From contig NZ_CP029254.1 in NCBI RefSeq assembly GCF_003122365.1, forward strand, positions 1,875,001 through 1,939,000: 64,000 nt of DNA. Direction: 5' to 3'. A program made the translations under genes and the position numbers. Source of the stretch: Streptomyces spongiicola (GTDB lineage: Bacteria > Actinomycetota > Actinomycetes > Streptomycetales > Streptomycetaceae). The notes beneath the pieces are model-generated. The model was given only the letters and a program-made list of their open reading frames with translations, searched no databases and was not told where the DNA came from. Shown here in pieces: positions 10,828 through 18,136 of the stretch (positions are counted from its first letter, which is position 1; each line of letters begins with the position of its first letter).

Positions 10828-10899
10828 GCGCTCCAGAGTAAGGGCCGTGGTCTGGGATGGCCCCTGTCGTGGGGTGGGGGTTCGGCTCGGCCGTCGGTC

Positions 10900-10995
10900 C
10901 TAGGCCGGGTCGGGGCGGTTCTTCGCCGGTCCGCTCTCCAGCGGCTCGGCGAAGAGGTCCGCGAAGGGCGTGAACGTGAGTTGGTCACTTACCAC
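10900..10995 (-). pseudogene. 31-codon coding-like remnant at the island edge
   Basis: A minus-strand frame reading VSDQLTFTPFADLFAEP and ending in NRPDPA before TAG has codon use typical of this genome (mostly G/C third positions), but only GTG starts with no Shine-Dalgarno and an in-frame stop a little upstream. It looks like the 3' end of a longer gene whose front has been lost. It sits between the MFS gene and the FxLD operon, where an insertion boundary is expected. Family not recognised. Confidence 0.3.
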
Positions 10996-11133
10996 AGGAA
11001 TCGGCACGGTGGGCGGGGCCTACCGGCGGCGATACAGCGGATCGTGGCCGAGCGTCAAGGCCTGGCCGCCTCTGTGGACGGAGTGACCGGCCGGAGCGTT
11101 ACACCCGGGTCGTTTTCGGTGTGACTGCGCACG

Positions 11134-11161
11134 TGAGGCCCCGACGCATGTCGGGGCCTCA
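11134..11161 (-). terminator. Terminator of the FxLD lanthipeptide operon
   Basis: Perfect 12-bp stem (TGAGGCCCCGAC with GTCGGGGCCTCA) and a GCAT tetraloop, 18 bp past the stop of the FxLD methyltransferase gene. It closes the minus-strand operon. Confidence 0.8.
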
Positions 11162-11178
11162 ACGGAGCAGGGGGACGG

Positions 11179-12402
11179 TCAGTATGAGATCACCATGCGG
11201 GTCGAGGGCTTCTCGATGACGTATCCGTCGGTGAGCTGGTCGTCTGGCGTTCCGGCCGGGTACAGGCTGATCACGGGCTCGGCGGTTCGGTCGTCGCCCC
11301 ATGCCGTGATCTGCGTGCACAGGCGCTCCGCCAGTGTCTCTCCGGCCGGGCCGTATGCGGCGGCGCCGAGTCGGAACCGGGGCACTGCGCCTTCCTCGGA
11401 CGGGAGGCGTGCGAGGGTGAGGTACGCCATCGAGTCGCCTTCCACGAGGGCGGGGCCGAGGTTGGGATTCGCGGGGCGGCGCAGGCCCGCGTCGACGGCG
11501 GGCTGCTTGACGGTGATGCGGCAGGTTGCCGGGTCGGTGGCGGACATGCGCAGCCACACCCCGTCGAAGGATTCGACCGGCCCGACGGTCGTCTCGCTCC
11601 ACGCCAGGGTCGCCGGCTGAGTGATGGCGGCGCGCAGGGCGGTGGGATCGATGGGCTGGTCGTAGTCCCAGAAGAGGCGGGTCAGGTGATCGTCGTCGAT
11701 ATAGCCGCTGTGTTCCTCCGTCTCCTCGATCATGGGCAGGAAGCCGCACACCTTGACGGAGTCGGACCGGTGCCGGTTCGGTTCGCGGACCAGGGCGACG
11801 CTGCGGGTCAGGCCTCGCCAGCGGAGCGGAAGCACGAGCCTGCCGCCGGGGGTGAGCTGGTTTCGCATGGCGGGGCTGGGGTCCCAGACGCCGACGGTGG
11901 CGATGATGCGGTCGAAGGGGCCGTACTCCTCGGCTCCCAGGGCGCCGTCTCGGGTGATGACTTCGATGTCGCCGTAGCCGGTGGCGTCGAGCGTCTTGCG
12001 GGCGTAGGCGGTGACGTCGCTGTCGATGTCGCCGGTGATGACGTGGCCGGTGGGGCCGACCAGGCGCCGCAGGTAGGCGGCGTTCACCCCGGTGCCGGCG
12101 CCGATCTCGAAGATGCGGTGGCCTTCGCGTGCCTGGAGCTGGACGAGCATGAAGAAGACGACGTCGGGCTTGGATGCGCAGCTGAAGGGCAGGGCGTCCT
12201 CGGCCGGGTTGTCCTTGATGGTCACGGCCTCGTTGGTGTAGGCGGTCTCGATGCTGACGGCCGGGAGGAACTCGTGGCGGGGCACCGTCCGCATGGCCTC
12301 TTCGACTTGCGGGTCGTACAGCCCGGCGACGCGTTCCCGCACGATCGTGTCGATGAGCTGGTTGCGCAGGACTTCGGGCGAGGGCTGTGCGGTGGTGTTC
12401 AT
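11179..12402 (-). CDS. FxLD-system methyltransferase (PIMT-like)
   Basis: 407 aa. N-terminal half: a protein-L-isoaspartate O-methyltransferase-like Rossmann domain with VPRHEFLPAV, the SAM-binding loop IFEIGAGTGVNAAYLRRLVG, ITGDIDSDVTAYARKTL and FDRIIATVGVWD, then LTPGGRLVLPL. The C-terminal 180 residues are an extension specific to RiPP-associated members, as in the family named 'methyltransferase, FxLD system'. Last gene of the operon. PIMT-like enzymes in lanthipeptide pathways methylate aspartate, leading to aspartimide or isoaspartate; the precursor core offers Asp residues, so that is the likely role here (inference). Start ATG 12402. Confidence 0.9.
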   Translation of the reverse strand: MNTTAQPSPEVLRNQLIDTIVRERVAGLYDPQVEEAMRTVPRHEFLPAVSIETAYTNEAVTIKDNPAEDALPFSCASKPDVVFFMLVQLQAREGHRIFEIGAGTGVNAAYLRRLVGPTGHVITGDIDSDVTAYARKTLDATGYGDIEVITRDGALGAEEYGPFDRIIATVGVWDPSPAMRNQLTPGGRLVLPLRWRGLTRSVALVREPNRHRSDSVKVCGFLPMIEETEEHSGYIDDDHLTRLFWDYDQPIDPTALRAAITQPATLAWSETTVGPVESFDGVWLRMSATDPATCRITVKQPAVDAGLRRPANPNLGPALVEGDSMAYLTLARLPSEEGAVPRFRLGAAAYGPAGETLAERLCTQITAWGDDRTAEPVISLYPAGTPDDQLTDGYVIEKPSTRMVISY

Positions 12403-12446
12403 GGACTTCCTTCCGAGTGGTAGCGGTGCGGTGGTCGTCGGGCCGG

Positions 12447-13610
12447 TCAGCCGGTCAAGAGGAGGCAGGCGTCCCAGTGGGGGGCAGATGTGGGGTGGGC
12501 GGTCGTGTCGAGCTGGGCCAGGTCGATACCGTCGGAGCCTTCCATCAGCCCCCTGGCGGTCGGGGCGCCCACGCGGTCCAGGTGGCTGCGCATCCGGCCG
12601 CGCAGCGAGGGCAGGGCTGTGGCCAGTGGGCTATCAGGGTCGGCATCGTCGGCAGCTCTCTGAACGGTGCGTATGAGGCCGGCCCAGCCATGGCAGAGGG
12701 AGGCGTCGGTGAGCCGGGCGAGTTGGTGGTCATCGGTGGCGCAGGCGGCGAGTGCCGTTTCAGCGCCGTGTTGCCGTGACCGGTCACCGAGTGCGAGAGC
12801 GGCGAGTTGAAGCGCGCGGGTGATCCCCGGGGTGCCGTAGCACCAGGACGGGCGTTCGGGAACTCGTTGGTTCGCCGTGCGGCTCTTCCACTCCTCGCGG
12901 TTGAGCATAGTGGGCCACCAGGCTCCCGCTCCTGTCCCTTGGCACCACTGGTCCAGCATGGCGCAGATGTAGCGGATCGCGTTGGCGTGCCCGGGGACAG
13001 TGACGCCGCGGCGCATCGCGATGGCCAGGAAGGCGAGCGGGCCGGTGATGCCGTGGGCCAGGCCCAAGTTGCCGTGTCCGCCCGGCCATGCGCGGCTCGG
13101 CCGCAGTTCGGGGCCGTCGCTGGACCACCAGCCCGGCAGGAGCTCGCCATCGGCCCTGACCGGCTCCGTCAGGCGCACCAGGTAGGACAGGATCTCGGGC
13201 AGCAGCGGGTGCCGACTCGTGCGGGACAGGCAGTAGCTGCCGAGCCCGGTCAGGCCGCTGATGACGTCGAACTCGCGCAGCCGCGGCAGCGCGCCGCGGT
13301 CGATGCGCGCGTGGGCTGCCCTCATCCGATGTCGGGTGGCGTCGGTGATGTGCTGATCGAGAATGACGAGCGCCGGCCCGTACGACGGACGGTTCGCGAA
13401 GTGGAGGGCGAACGCGACGGCGGGTGCGCCCTCGAACAGCCCGGAGGCGGACGGGTCGGCGTTCACCTCGTGGCGGACCATAGAGGTGGTCCACTCGTGG
13501 ACGGTGTCCCATCCAGCCCGGCCTTCGCGGGCGTTGGCGATGTGCAGCAGCGCGATACCCGGTGCGCCGGAGTACAGCGACTGCTCCCACTGCATCTCCG
13601 CAGCGGTCAT
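12447..13610 (-). CDS. lanC: Lanthionine synthetase C-like cyclase
   Basis: 387 aa. LanC alpha-toroid with zinc ligands visible: Cys in PSWCYGTPGITRAL and the Cys-His pair in DASLCHGWAGLIR. Other LanC signatures are GGHGNLGLAHGITGPLAFLAIA and DVISGLTGLGSYCLS. It catalyses Michael addition of cysteine thiols to dehydrated Ser/Thr to form (methyl)lanthionine rings. ATG at 13610 overlaps the LanB stop by 4 nt (ATGA), so translation is coupled. A longer open frame upstream is a shadow of lanB. The C-terminus is WDACLLLTG. Confidence 0.93.
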   Translation of the reverse strand: MTAAEMQWEQSLYSGAPGIALLHIANAREGRAGWDTVHEWTTSMVRHEVNADPSASGLFEGAPAVAFALHFANRPSYGPALVILDQHITDATRHRMRAAHARIDRGALPRLREFDVISGLTGLGSYCLSRTSRHPLLPEILSYLVRLTEPVRADGELLPGWWSSDGPELRPSRAWPGGHGNLGLAHGITGPLAFLAIAMRRGVTVPGHANAIRYICAMLDQWCQGTGAGAWWPTMLNREEWKSRTANQRVPERPSWCYGTPGITRALQLAALALGDRSRQHGAETALAACATDDHQLARLTDASLCHGWAGLIRTVQRAADDADPDSPLATALPSLRGRMRSHLDRVGAPTARGLMEGSDGIDLAQLDTTAHPTSAPHWDACLLLTG

Positions 13611-16600
13611 CGGAGGGCCTGCCAGGCGCGGGCGGCCTGCCGAGCCAGGTGGCGGCAGGCCTTCTCCCCGGCCCGATCCAGACCGAGCGCTCGATTGTGG
13701 TGCATGTGCAGCAGCGACTCCAGGATCGAGCTCACCTCGGCGTCGTCGGCGAACTGGCTGCGGTAGTGCGCCAGGGCCGCCGCCCTTCGGGCCCACGTGG
13801 CGGCGACGTCACCGTTGCTCCCGGGCAGGTCCAGCGATGCATCGAGCCGGGCCAGGCGAAGGGCCTGGTCGGCAACCGCCCGGTCGGTGGCCGCGATCGG
13901 CGTGGGCTGGTCGGCGAGCCAGTCCATGGCGGCGTTGGTGCCGAGGAATCCGCGGGCGATGTCCACCATGCCCGCGGCGACCAGGGCGGTGGAATGTACG
14001 AGGGTGCCGGGCACATGGCGCAGGCCGGCGGCGACAGCGGTGGAGTCCGCAGCGAACACGGCTTCGGCCGCTTCCAGTACGGCGCCTTGCCCGTAGCGGC
14101 CGATCTCGGGGCTGTAGGTGTCGAGGACGAGTCGGCCGGCCATGGCTCCGGCGCGGAGCTGCTCCGCCCAGCGGGCGACGGCGGCCGCGACGGCGGCGTA
14201 CTCGCCCGTGCTCGGGATGCACAGGCGCAGCCGGAGGTGATCGGTCTCGTGCGGGCTGCGATAGCGCAGGAACCACCAAGCGGGCCTGTCGGGAAGGGCG
14301 TCGAGGAGCCGGGGAAGGTGGCCGGTGATGATCTCGTCCATCCGCTCGGGGTGAGTGTGGATCTTCGCGTAGAGCCATCGGGAGTCCGCGGAGCCGGGCA
14401 TGTGCCCGAGCGCGCTGTTGACCACTGTCGGTAGCGGACCGGACATCGCCGCGGCGGTCGGCGGGCGAGTGGTGACCAGCGGCAGGGCGATCTCGTGCGC
14501 GTGCCGGTCGATCCACCCGAGGCCCGCGGCGGGGGCGGCCTCGGTGAGGGCGGCGTCCTCGCGCCGACCGAGATGGGCGTGCAGGAGCGCCGCGTGCAGT
14601 GGCTCGCTCAGGGTGAGCCGCAGGGTGCGGTCGTCGTCTCGCAGCTCCACCGTTTCGGGGCAATCCCAGCGTTTGCGCCACTGGCCGAGAGCCTGATGCC
14701 AGGCAGCGAGGTCGCCGCAGGTGGGAAGGTCGGCGCGGGTGAGGTACCAGCGGGCCGGGCACAGGACGGTGCGCCCGAAGCGGACTCTGGGCAGGTACGG
14801 GAGCCGGAGGACTTCGGGGCCCCAGTCGAAACCCGTCCACGCGGCGTTGAACGCGCGCGGCAGGTGGGCGAGGAACCTGGCCAGCGGCGGGGGCTGCTTC
14901 TCCAGCGCCATCGCGTGGAAGACCTGCGGCTCGATGACGCGGCGGCGGGAGAGGCTGACCAGATGCAGCCGGCTGTGTGTCGCGGTGACGGCGAGATCGT
15001 CCAGCTCGATCACCGTCTCGTCCGGGCCGCGGTGCTCACCGAGGGGGATGACATGGGGCAGGTAGGCGGGGATGCGGCAGACGTTCTCCGTATGGAGGTA
15101 GAGCGGGGGGAACGAGAGCTGGGCGCGCAGTGCGCCGTCGGTGCCCGCGGGAACACGCTGGTAGACGTCCTCCAGGCCCGCGCCTCCGGCTGTCGGGGTG
15201 AAGCGGGACGTGAGCGTGCCCGCGGAGCGGGCCGGGGTGACGGTGAGGGTGAAGTCGCCCTGGTTCAACCCCTCGATGCTCGCGGCGTGGATGCGTCCGC
15301 ACATCTCCACGTGCGGCGGCTCGGGAGCGGCGGTTTGCCCGTCCGTCAGGGTGTCGATCATGTCGTCGGTGAGAACGATCTCCCGGCTGCCGTCGGTTAC
15401 GGCCTGCCAGGCAAGCGCCAGGAGACGCTCGTCCCGGCGCGAGACCTGCGGCACGGGCGGCGTCATCATGCTGCCGGGGTACTCGGCGGGGAACCCGAGA
15501 CCTGCGGCCGGGTCCACGACCTCCCGAAGCGGCACGAGCGTCCCCACGCCGTACCGCTCCCAGAAAGCCATCTGGTAGTCGCGCCAGATGCCGTGACCAG
15601 AGGGGCGGCGGGTCAGCCGCAGCAGGGCGCCGGCCGCAGCCTCCATCTCGCGGGCGACGCTGTGGGGAATCTCGACATCAGCGTCGAGCATGAGGTCGAC
15701 GGCCAGCGGCGCACGGCCGGCCTCCGACATCGCGCGCAGCTTCCGGGTCAGCGCCTCGCGGGGCCCTGCCTGGCCCGGCCCCGGGATCGCGTTGTGGTGG
15801 CCTATCGCGGCCGCGACGGCTTCGAGATCCCGCAGGATCGCCGCGGTGGACTCGATCGTGCTCGCCTCCGCCTTGCGCAGCTGCTCCAGGAGGTGGCCGA
15901 GTGGATCGGTCTCGGTCATCGGCGCGCGCAGGCAGGACAGGAGGAAGCCCTGGCGGACGAGCTCGGTCAGCATGCTGCGGACCCTGCCGGTGTCACTGCC
16001 GGAGAAGAGACCCGCGAGGGTGGCGACCAGCGCACCGAAGCGGATCGGGGCGGCTGCGCAGTCCTGCAAGGCGCGTACCGCGCTGGTGTGCACGACGCTC
16101 GCACCGTGCCGGCCTCCGTGCGGCACCTGAAGGCGCCCGCCTTGCCGGGCGGCAAGGTTGTTCATCACGACGTCCAGGCGGTCCAGCAGATCGGGGCACG
16201 CCTCCAGCCGGTTGATGATGTCGCCGAGCCACATCGTGTCGACGCGGGCGACCGCCCGATGCCCGGTGCCCCACCGGACCTTGGCCGACGGGCCCAGCGC
16301 AGCGGGGGCAACGCCGGCGAACAGTCCGAACGGCGTGGGCCGGCCGGTGGCACGCAGCAGGTACCGGGCGGTCGCCATCGTGGCCCGCCGCAGCTTCTTG
16401 CCGGCAACCACCGGCCTGCCGCGCAGCGCATCGATGCTGAGACCGAGCTCGGGGTTCGCCTGGCGGATCGGGCCGGCGAGCTCCGGGCGGGACCAGACGT
16501 GCATCAGCCAAGCCATGCACCCCTCGGCGTCGGCAGGGTCGGGCCACCATGTGGGCAGGATGGTCCGCGGCGCGGCCGCGGCCCGTAACAGTGCCGTGCC

Positions 16601-16627
16601 CGTGTGCTCGTACAGCTTCCTGCTCAT
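13607..16627 (-). CDS. lanB: Class I lanthipeptide dehydratase (full-length LanB)
   Basis: 1006 aa. N-terminal glutamylation domain (about residues 50-680; RATMATARYLLRATGRPTPFGLFAGVAPA near residue 80 is the LanB signature) and C-terminal SpaB_C elimination domain (about 740-1000; DSRWLYAKIHTHPERMDEIITGHL and PAWWFLRYRSPHETDHLRLRLCI). It uses glutamyl-tRNA to glutamylate Ser/Thr of the precursor, then eliminates glutamate to give Dha/Dhb. Start ATG 16627 with GGAGG upstream. Codon 14 (Leu, 16586-16588) is TTA, the rare codon read by bldA tRNA, so expression is probably tied to development. The precursor gene lies just upstream, separated by a hairpin. Confidence 0.95.
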   Translation of the reverse strand: MSRKLYEHTGTALLRAAAAPRTILPTWWPDPADAEGCMAWLMHVWSRPELAGPIRQANPELGLSIDALRGRPVVAGKKLRRATMATARYLLRATGRPTPFGLFAGVAPAALGPSAKVRWGTGHRAVARVDTMWLGDIINRLEACPDLLDRLDVVMNNLAARQGGRLQVPHGGRHGASVVHTSAVRALQDCAAAPIRFGALVATLAGLFSGSDTGRVRSMLTELVRQGFLLSCLRAPMTETDPLGHLLEQLRKAEASTIESTAAILRDLEAVAAAIGHHNAIPGPGQAGPREALTRKLRAMSEAGRAPLAVDLMLDADVEIPHSVAREMEAAAGALLRLTRRPSGHGIWRDYQMAFWERYGVGTLVPLREVVDPAAGLGFPAEYPGSMMTPPVPQVSRRDERLLALAWQAVTDGSREIVLTDDMIDTLTDGQTAAPEPPHVEMCGRIHAASIEGLNQGDFTLTVTPARSAGTLTSRFTPTAGGAGLEDVYQRVPAGTDGALRAQLSFPPLYLHTENVCRIPAYLPHVIPLGEHRGPDETVIELDDLAVTATHSRLHLVSLSRRRVIEPQVFHAMALEKQPPPLARFLAHLPRAFNAAWTGFDWGPEVLRLPYLPRVRFGRTVLCPARWYLTRADLPTCGDLAAWHQALGQWRKRWDCPETVELRDDDRTLRLTLSEPLHAALLHAHLGRREDAALTEAAPAAGLGWIDRHAHEIALPLVTTRPPTAAAMSGPLPTVVNSALGHMPGSADSRWLYAKIHTHPERMDEIITGHLPRLLDALPDRPAWWFLRYRSPHETDHLRLRLCIPSTGEYAAVAAAVARWAEQLRAGAMAGRLVLDTYSPEIGRYGQGAVLEAAEAVFAADSTAVAAGLRHVPGTLVHSTALVAAGMVDIARGFLGTNAAMDWLADQPTPIAATDRAVADQALRLARLDASLDLPGSNGDVAATWARRAAALAHYRSQFADDAEVSSILESLLHMHHNRALGLDRAGEKACRHLARQAARAWQALR

Positions 16628-16648
16628 GAATCAGCCTCCTCCACGGTG

Positions 16649-16679
16649 CGGAGGGCCGGGGCGCTGCCCCGGCCCTCCG
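16649..16679 (-). terminator. Attenuator-like hairpin between precursor and lanB
   Basis: Perfect 14-bp stem (CGGAGGGCCGGGGC with GCCCCGGCCCTCCG) and 3-nt loop, placed 16 bp after the precursor stop and ending about 22 bp before the lanB start. In lanthipeptide operons such partial terminators let the precursor message exceed that of the enzymes. Confidence 0.75.
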
Positions 16680-16694
16680 AGACAATGCGATGGG

Positions 16695-16874
16695 TCAGAC
16701 GGCGCTCGCGCAGGACGAGGCGCAGGTGGAGGAGCATCCGTCGCCCGTGCCGCAGGCGGACGGCATCTGAAGGCCGCCAGAGTCGACGGTGACGGTCAGG
16801 TCGAGCGCGAACGGGTCCTCCACGGCCTCCGCAGTGGTTGGCTGAACGGACTTCTCGGTCACGACAGCGGTCAT
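16695..16874 (-). CDS. FxLD family lanthipeptide precursor
   Basis: 59 aa, found by direct translation. The N-terminal leader MTAVVTEKSVQPTTAEAVED leads to PFALDLTVTV, whose FALD is the F-x-L-D motif naming the family. The core-like C-terminus is Ser/Thr/Cys-rich with four cysteines (41, 47, 51, 55) and ends SSTCASSCASAV. ATG 16874 has AAGGAG 6 nt upstream. The motif lies 25 residues before the first possible ring residues of the SACGTGDGC segment. Up to four thioether rings are possible; the leader cleavage site is not visible and no protease is encoded in the island. Confidence 0.93.
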   Translation of the reverse strand: MTAVVTEKSVQPTTAEAVEDPFALDLTVTVDSGGLQMPSACGTGDGCSSTCASSCASAV

Positions 16875-16952
16875 GGCAGCTCCTTCTCAGACGGGTGAAC
16901 GTGCTCTTGCGGTGGTACGCCGCCCCAGCCCGAAGGCGCGGGACGGAGCTCA

Positions 16953-17591
16953 TCAGCCCTGTGGGCCGCGCAGGACGACGGCGGTCACGCATCCGTCGTC
17001 GCACAGGTCGTAGCGGGTGGTCTCCGCCCAGCCGTCGCCGAGTCTCGCGATCGCTTCCTCGCGCACACCGCGGTGCGCGTGGTCGGACTGCTTCTCGTAG
17101 ACGGGCGTCATGACGTACAGCACGCCGTCAGGGCGGAGCCATCGGCGCACGTCGGTCAGGAACCGGGCCCGATCGAGGAAGGCCATCACCAGGCGGCACA
17201 CGACGATGTCCGCGCCTTCCGGGGCGAGGTCGTTGGGGATCGCGCCGGCGTTGAAGTCGTGCTCGCGGTAGCGCAGCCTCGGGTGGTTGTACGTCTCGGC
17301 GGCCTCCTTGACCACCAGCGGCGAGAAGTCGTAGCCGGTCGTATGCAGGCCCCACTCGGCCAATGTGTGCGCGAGGTCGCCGCGGCCGCATCCGACGTCG
17401 ATCGCGGTCATGCCGGTCGCGGGCCGCGTGTGGGCGCGGAACCAACCCAGTTCGTCCTCGCTGACGGGCCGGAACTGCGTGCCTTTGGCGAAGACGTCAT
17501 CCCAGTAACCCGGGTGGCGGGTCGGCGGCACAGCCGTCACAGCCGCGTCCCGTGCTGCGCCCTGCTCTGTGCGGGGGATCGGGCTGGTCAT
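16953..17591 (-). CDS. Class I SAM-dependent methyltransferase in the FxLD operon
   Basis: 212 aa. Methyltransferase fold: motif I MTAIDVGCGRGDLAHTLAEWG, then TTGYDFSPLVVKEAAE, RYREHDFNAGAI and GADIVVCRLVMAFLDR, and WLRPDGVLYVMTPVYEK. It is a small Methyltransf_25/TehB-like enzyme, distinct from the PIMT-like enzyme at the other end of the operon. GAGGAG lies 10 nt before ATG 17591. Just upstream of the precursor gene, it may methylate the peptide (terminus or side chain) or belong to self-protection; the sequence alone does not decide. Confidence 0.85.
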   Translation of the reverse strand: MTSPIPRTEQGAARDAAVTAVPPTRHPGYWDDVFAKGTQFRPVSEDELGWFRAHTRPATGMTAIDVGCGRGDLAHTLAEWGLHTTGYDFSPLVVKEAAETYNHPRLRYREHDFNAGAIPNDLAPEGADIVVCRLVMAFLDRARFLTDVRRWLRPDGVLYVMTPVYEKQSDHAHRGVREEAIARLGDGWAETTRYDLCDDGCVTAVVLRGPQG

Positions 17592-17604
17592 CAGGGGGTT
17601 CTCC

Positions 17605-17727
17605 TCATTCTGCGTACAGGGCGAGCGGCACTACCAGCCCGGCGACGGTGAGGACGACGAGGATCTGTAAGCACCACTGCCGCCAGGCCCATCGACGCTC
17701 GTCCATCCAGCGCATTGGGCACTTCAC
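17605..17727 (-). CDS. 40-aa single-span membrane protein with a TTA codon
   Basis: GTG at 17727 opens a 40-residue protein: a Trp/Arg-rich start (VKCPMRWMDERRWAWRQW) followed by one membrane span (CLQILVVLTVAGLVVPLALY). Its stop is 14 bp before the methyltransferase ATG, so it is probably the first gene of the FxLD operon. Codon 20 (17668-17670) is TTA. Small basic one-span peptides near RiPP genes can give immunity or help transport, but no known family is recognised. Confidence 0.55.
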   Translation of the reverse strand: MKCPMRWMDERRWAWRQWCLQILVVLTVAGLVVPLALYAE

Positions 17728-17813
17728 GTCGCGGCCTCGGGCACGACGAGCGCTGTGAAACAGTGGCGGTCGGCATTGAGCTCGTCCCGCAGCCTCTTCA
17801 GCCATGCCGGGTG
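17724..17813 (-). pseudogene. 29-codon coding-like frame without a start
   Basis: Minus-strand frame HPAWLKRLRDELNADRHC then FTALVVPEAAT and TGA. Almost every third base is G/C, the other two frames are poor, and its TGA overlaps the GTG of the 40-aa gene by 4 nt, as in a real operon. Yet a TAG lies directly upstream and there is no ATG or GTG at the front. Either the 5' part has been lost or frameshifted, or a rare CTG start is used. Confidence 0.35.
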
Positions 17814-18136
17814 CTATCGGGATGTGGGGCGCAGAGCCGCTGGTGAAGCGTGTGAACTCGTTCTCACGGTCCATCCACGACGTGTCCCGAGCCGCCCTCG
17901 TCGTGCTGCGCATCGTCATCTCCGTCGCTGTGGGGAGCGGGCGGACTGCCGCCACGTCGGCGGTCCGCCCCGGGGGAGGGCCGCCATGGAGAACGGCCGC
18001 CCCTCATACAACTGCCGAAGTTCCGGCCAGGGCAGGAAATAGCGGGCGCGCGTCGGTCGCCGGCGACCGGAAATTCCGGGCCGGCGCCTCTGCCATCAGC
18101 CTCAACAGGGGATGACGATGTGGCTACGGTGAGTGC
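17814..18136. promoter_or_regulatory. Divergent promoter region, FxLD operon / XRE regulator
   Basis: About 320 bp between the minus-strand operon and the plus-strand regulator. GCTACGGTGAGTGCGTG places a -10-like TACGGT (18125-18130) only 6 nt before the regulator GTG at 18137, with no Shine-Dalgarno: a leaderless mRNA is likely. Imperfect inverted repeats such as GGCGGACTGCCGCC/GGCGGTCCGCC (about 17940-17970) are present. No gene. Confidence 0.45.
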
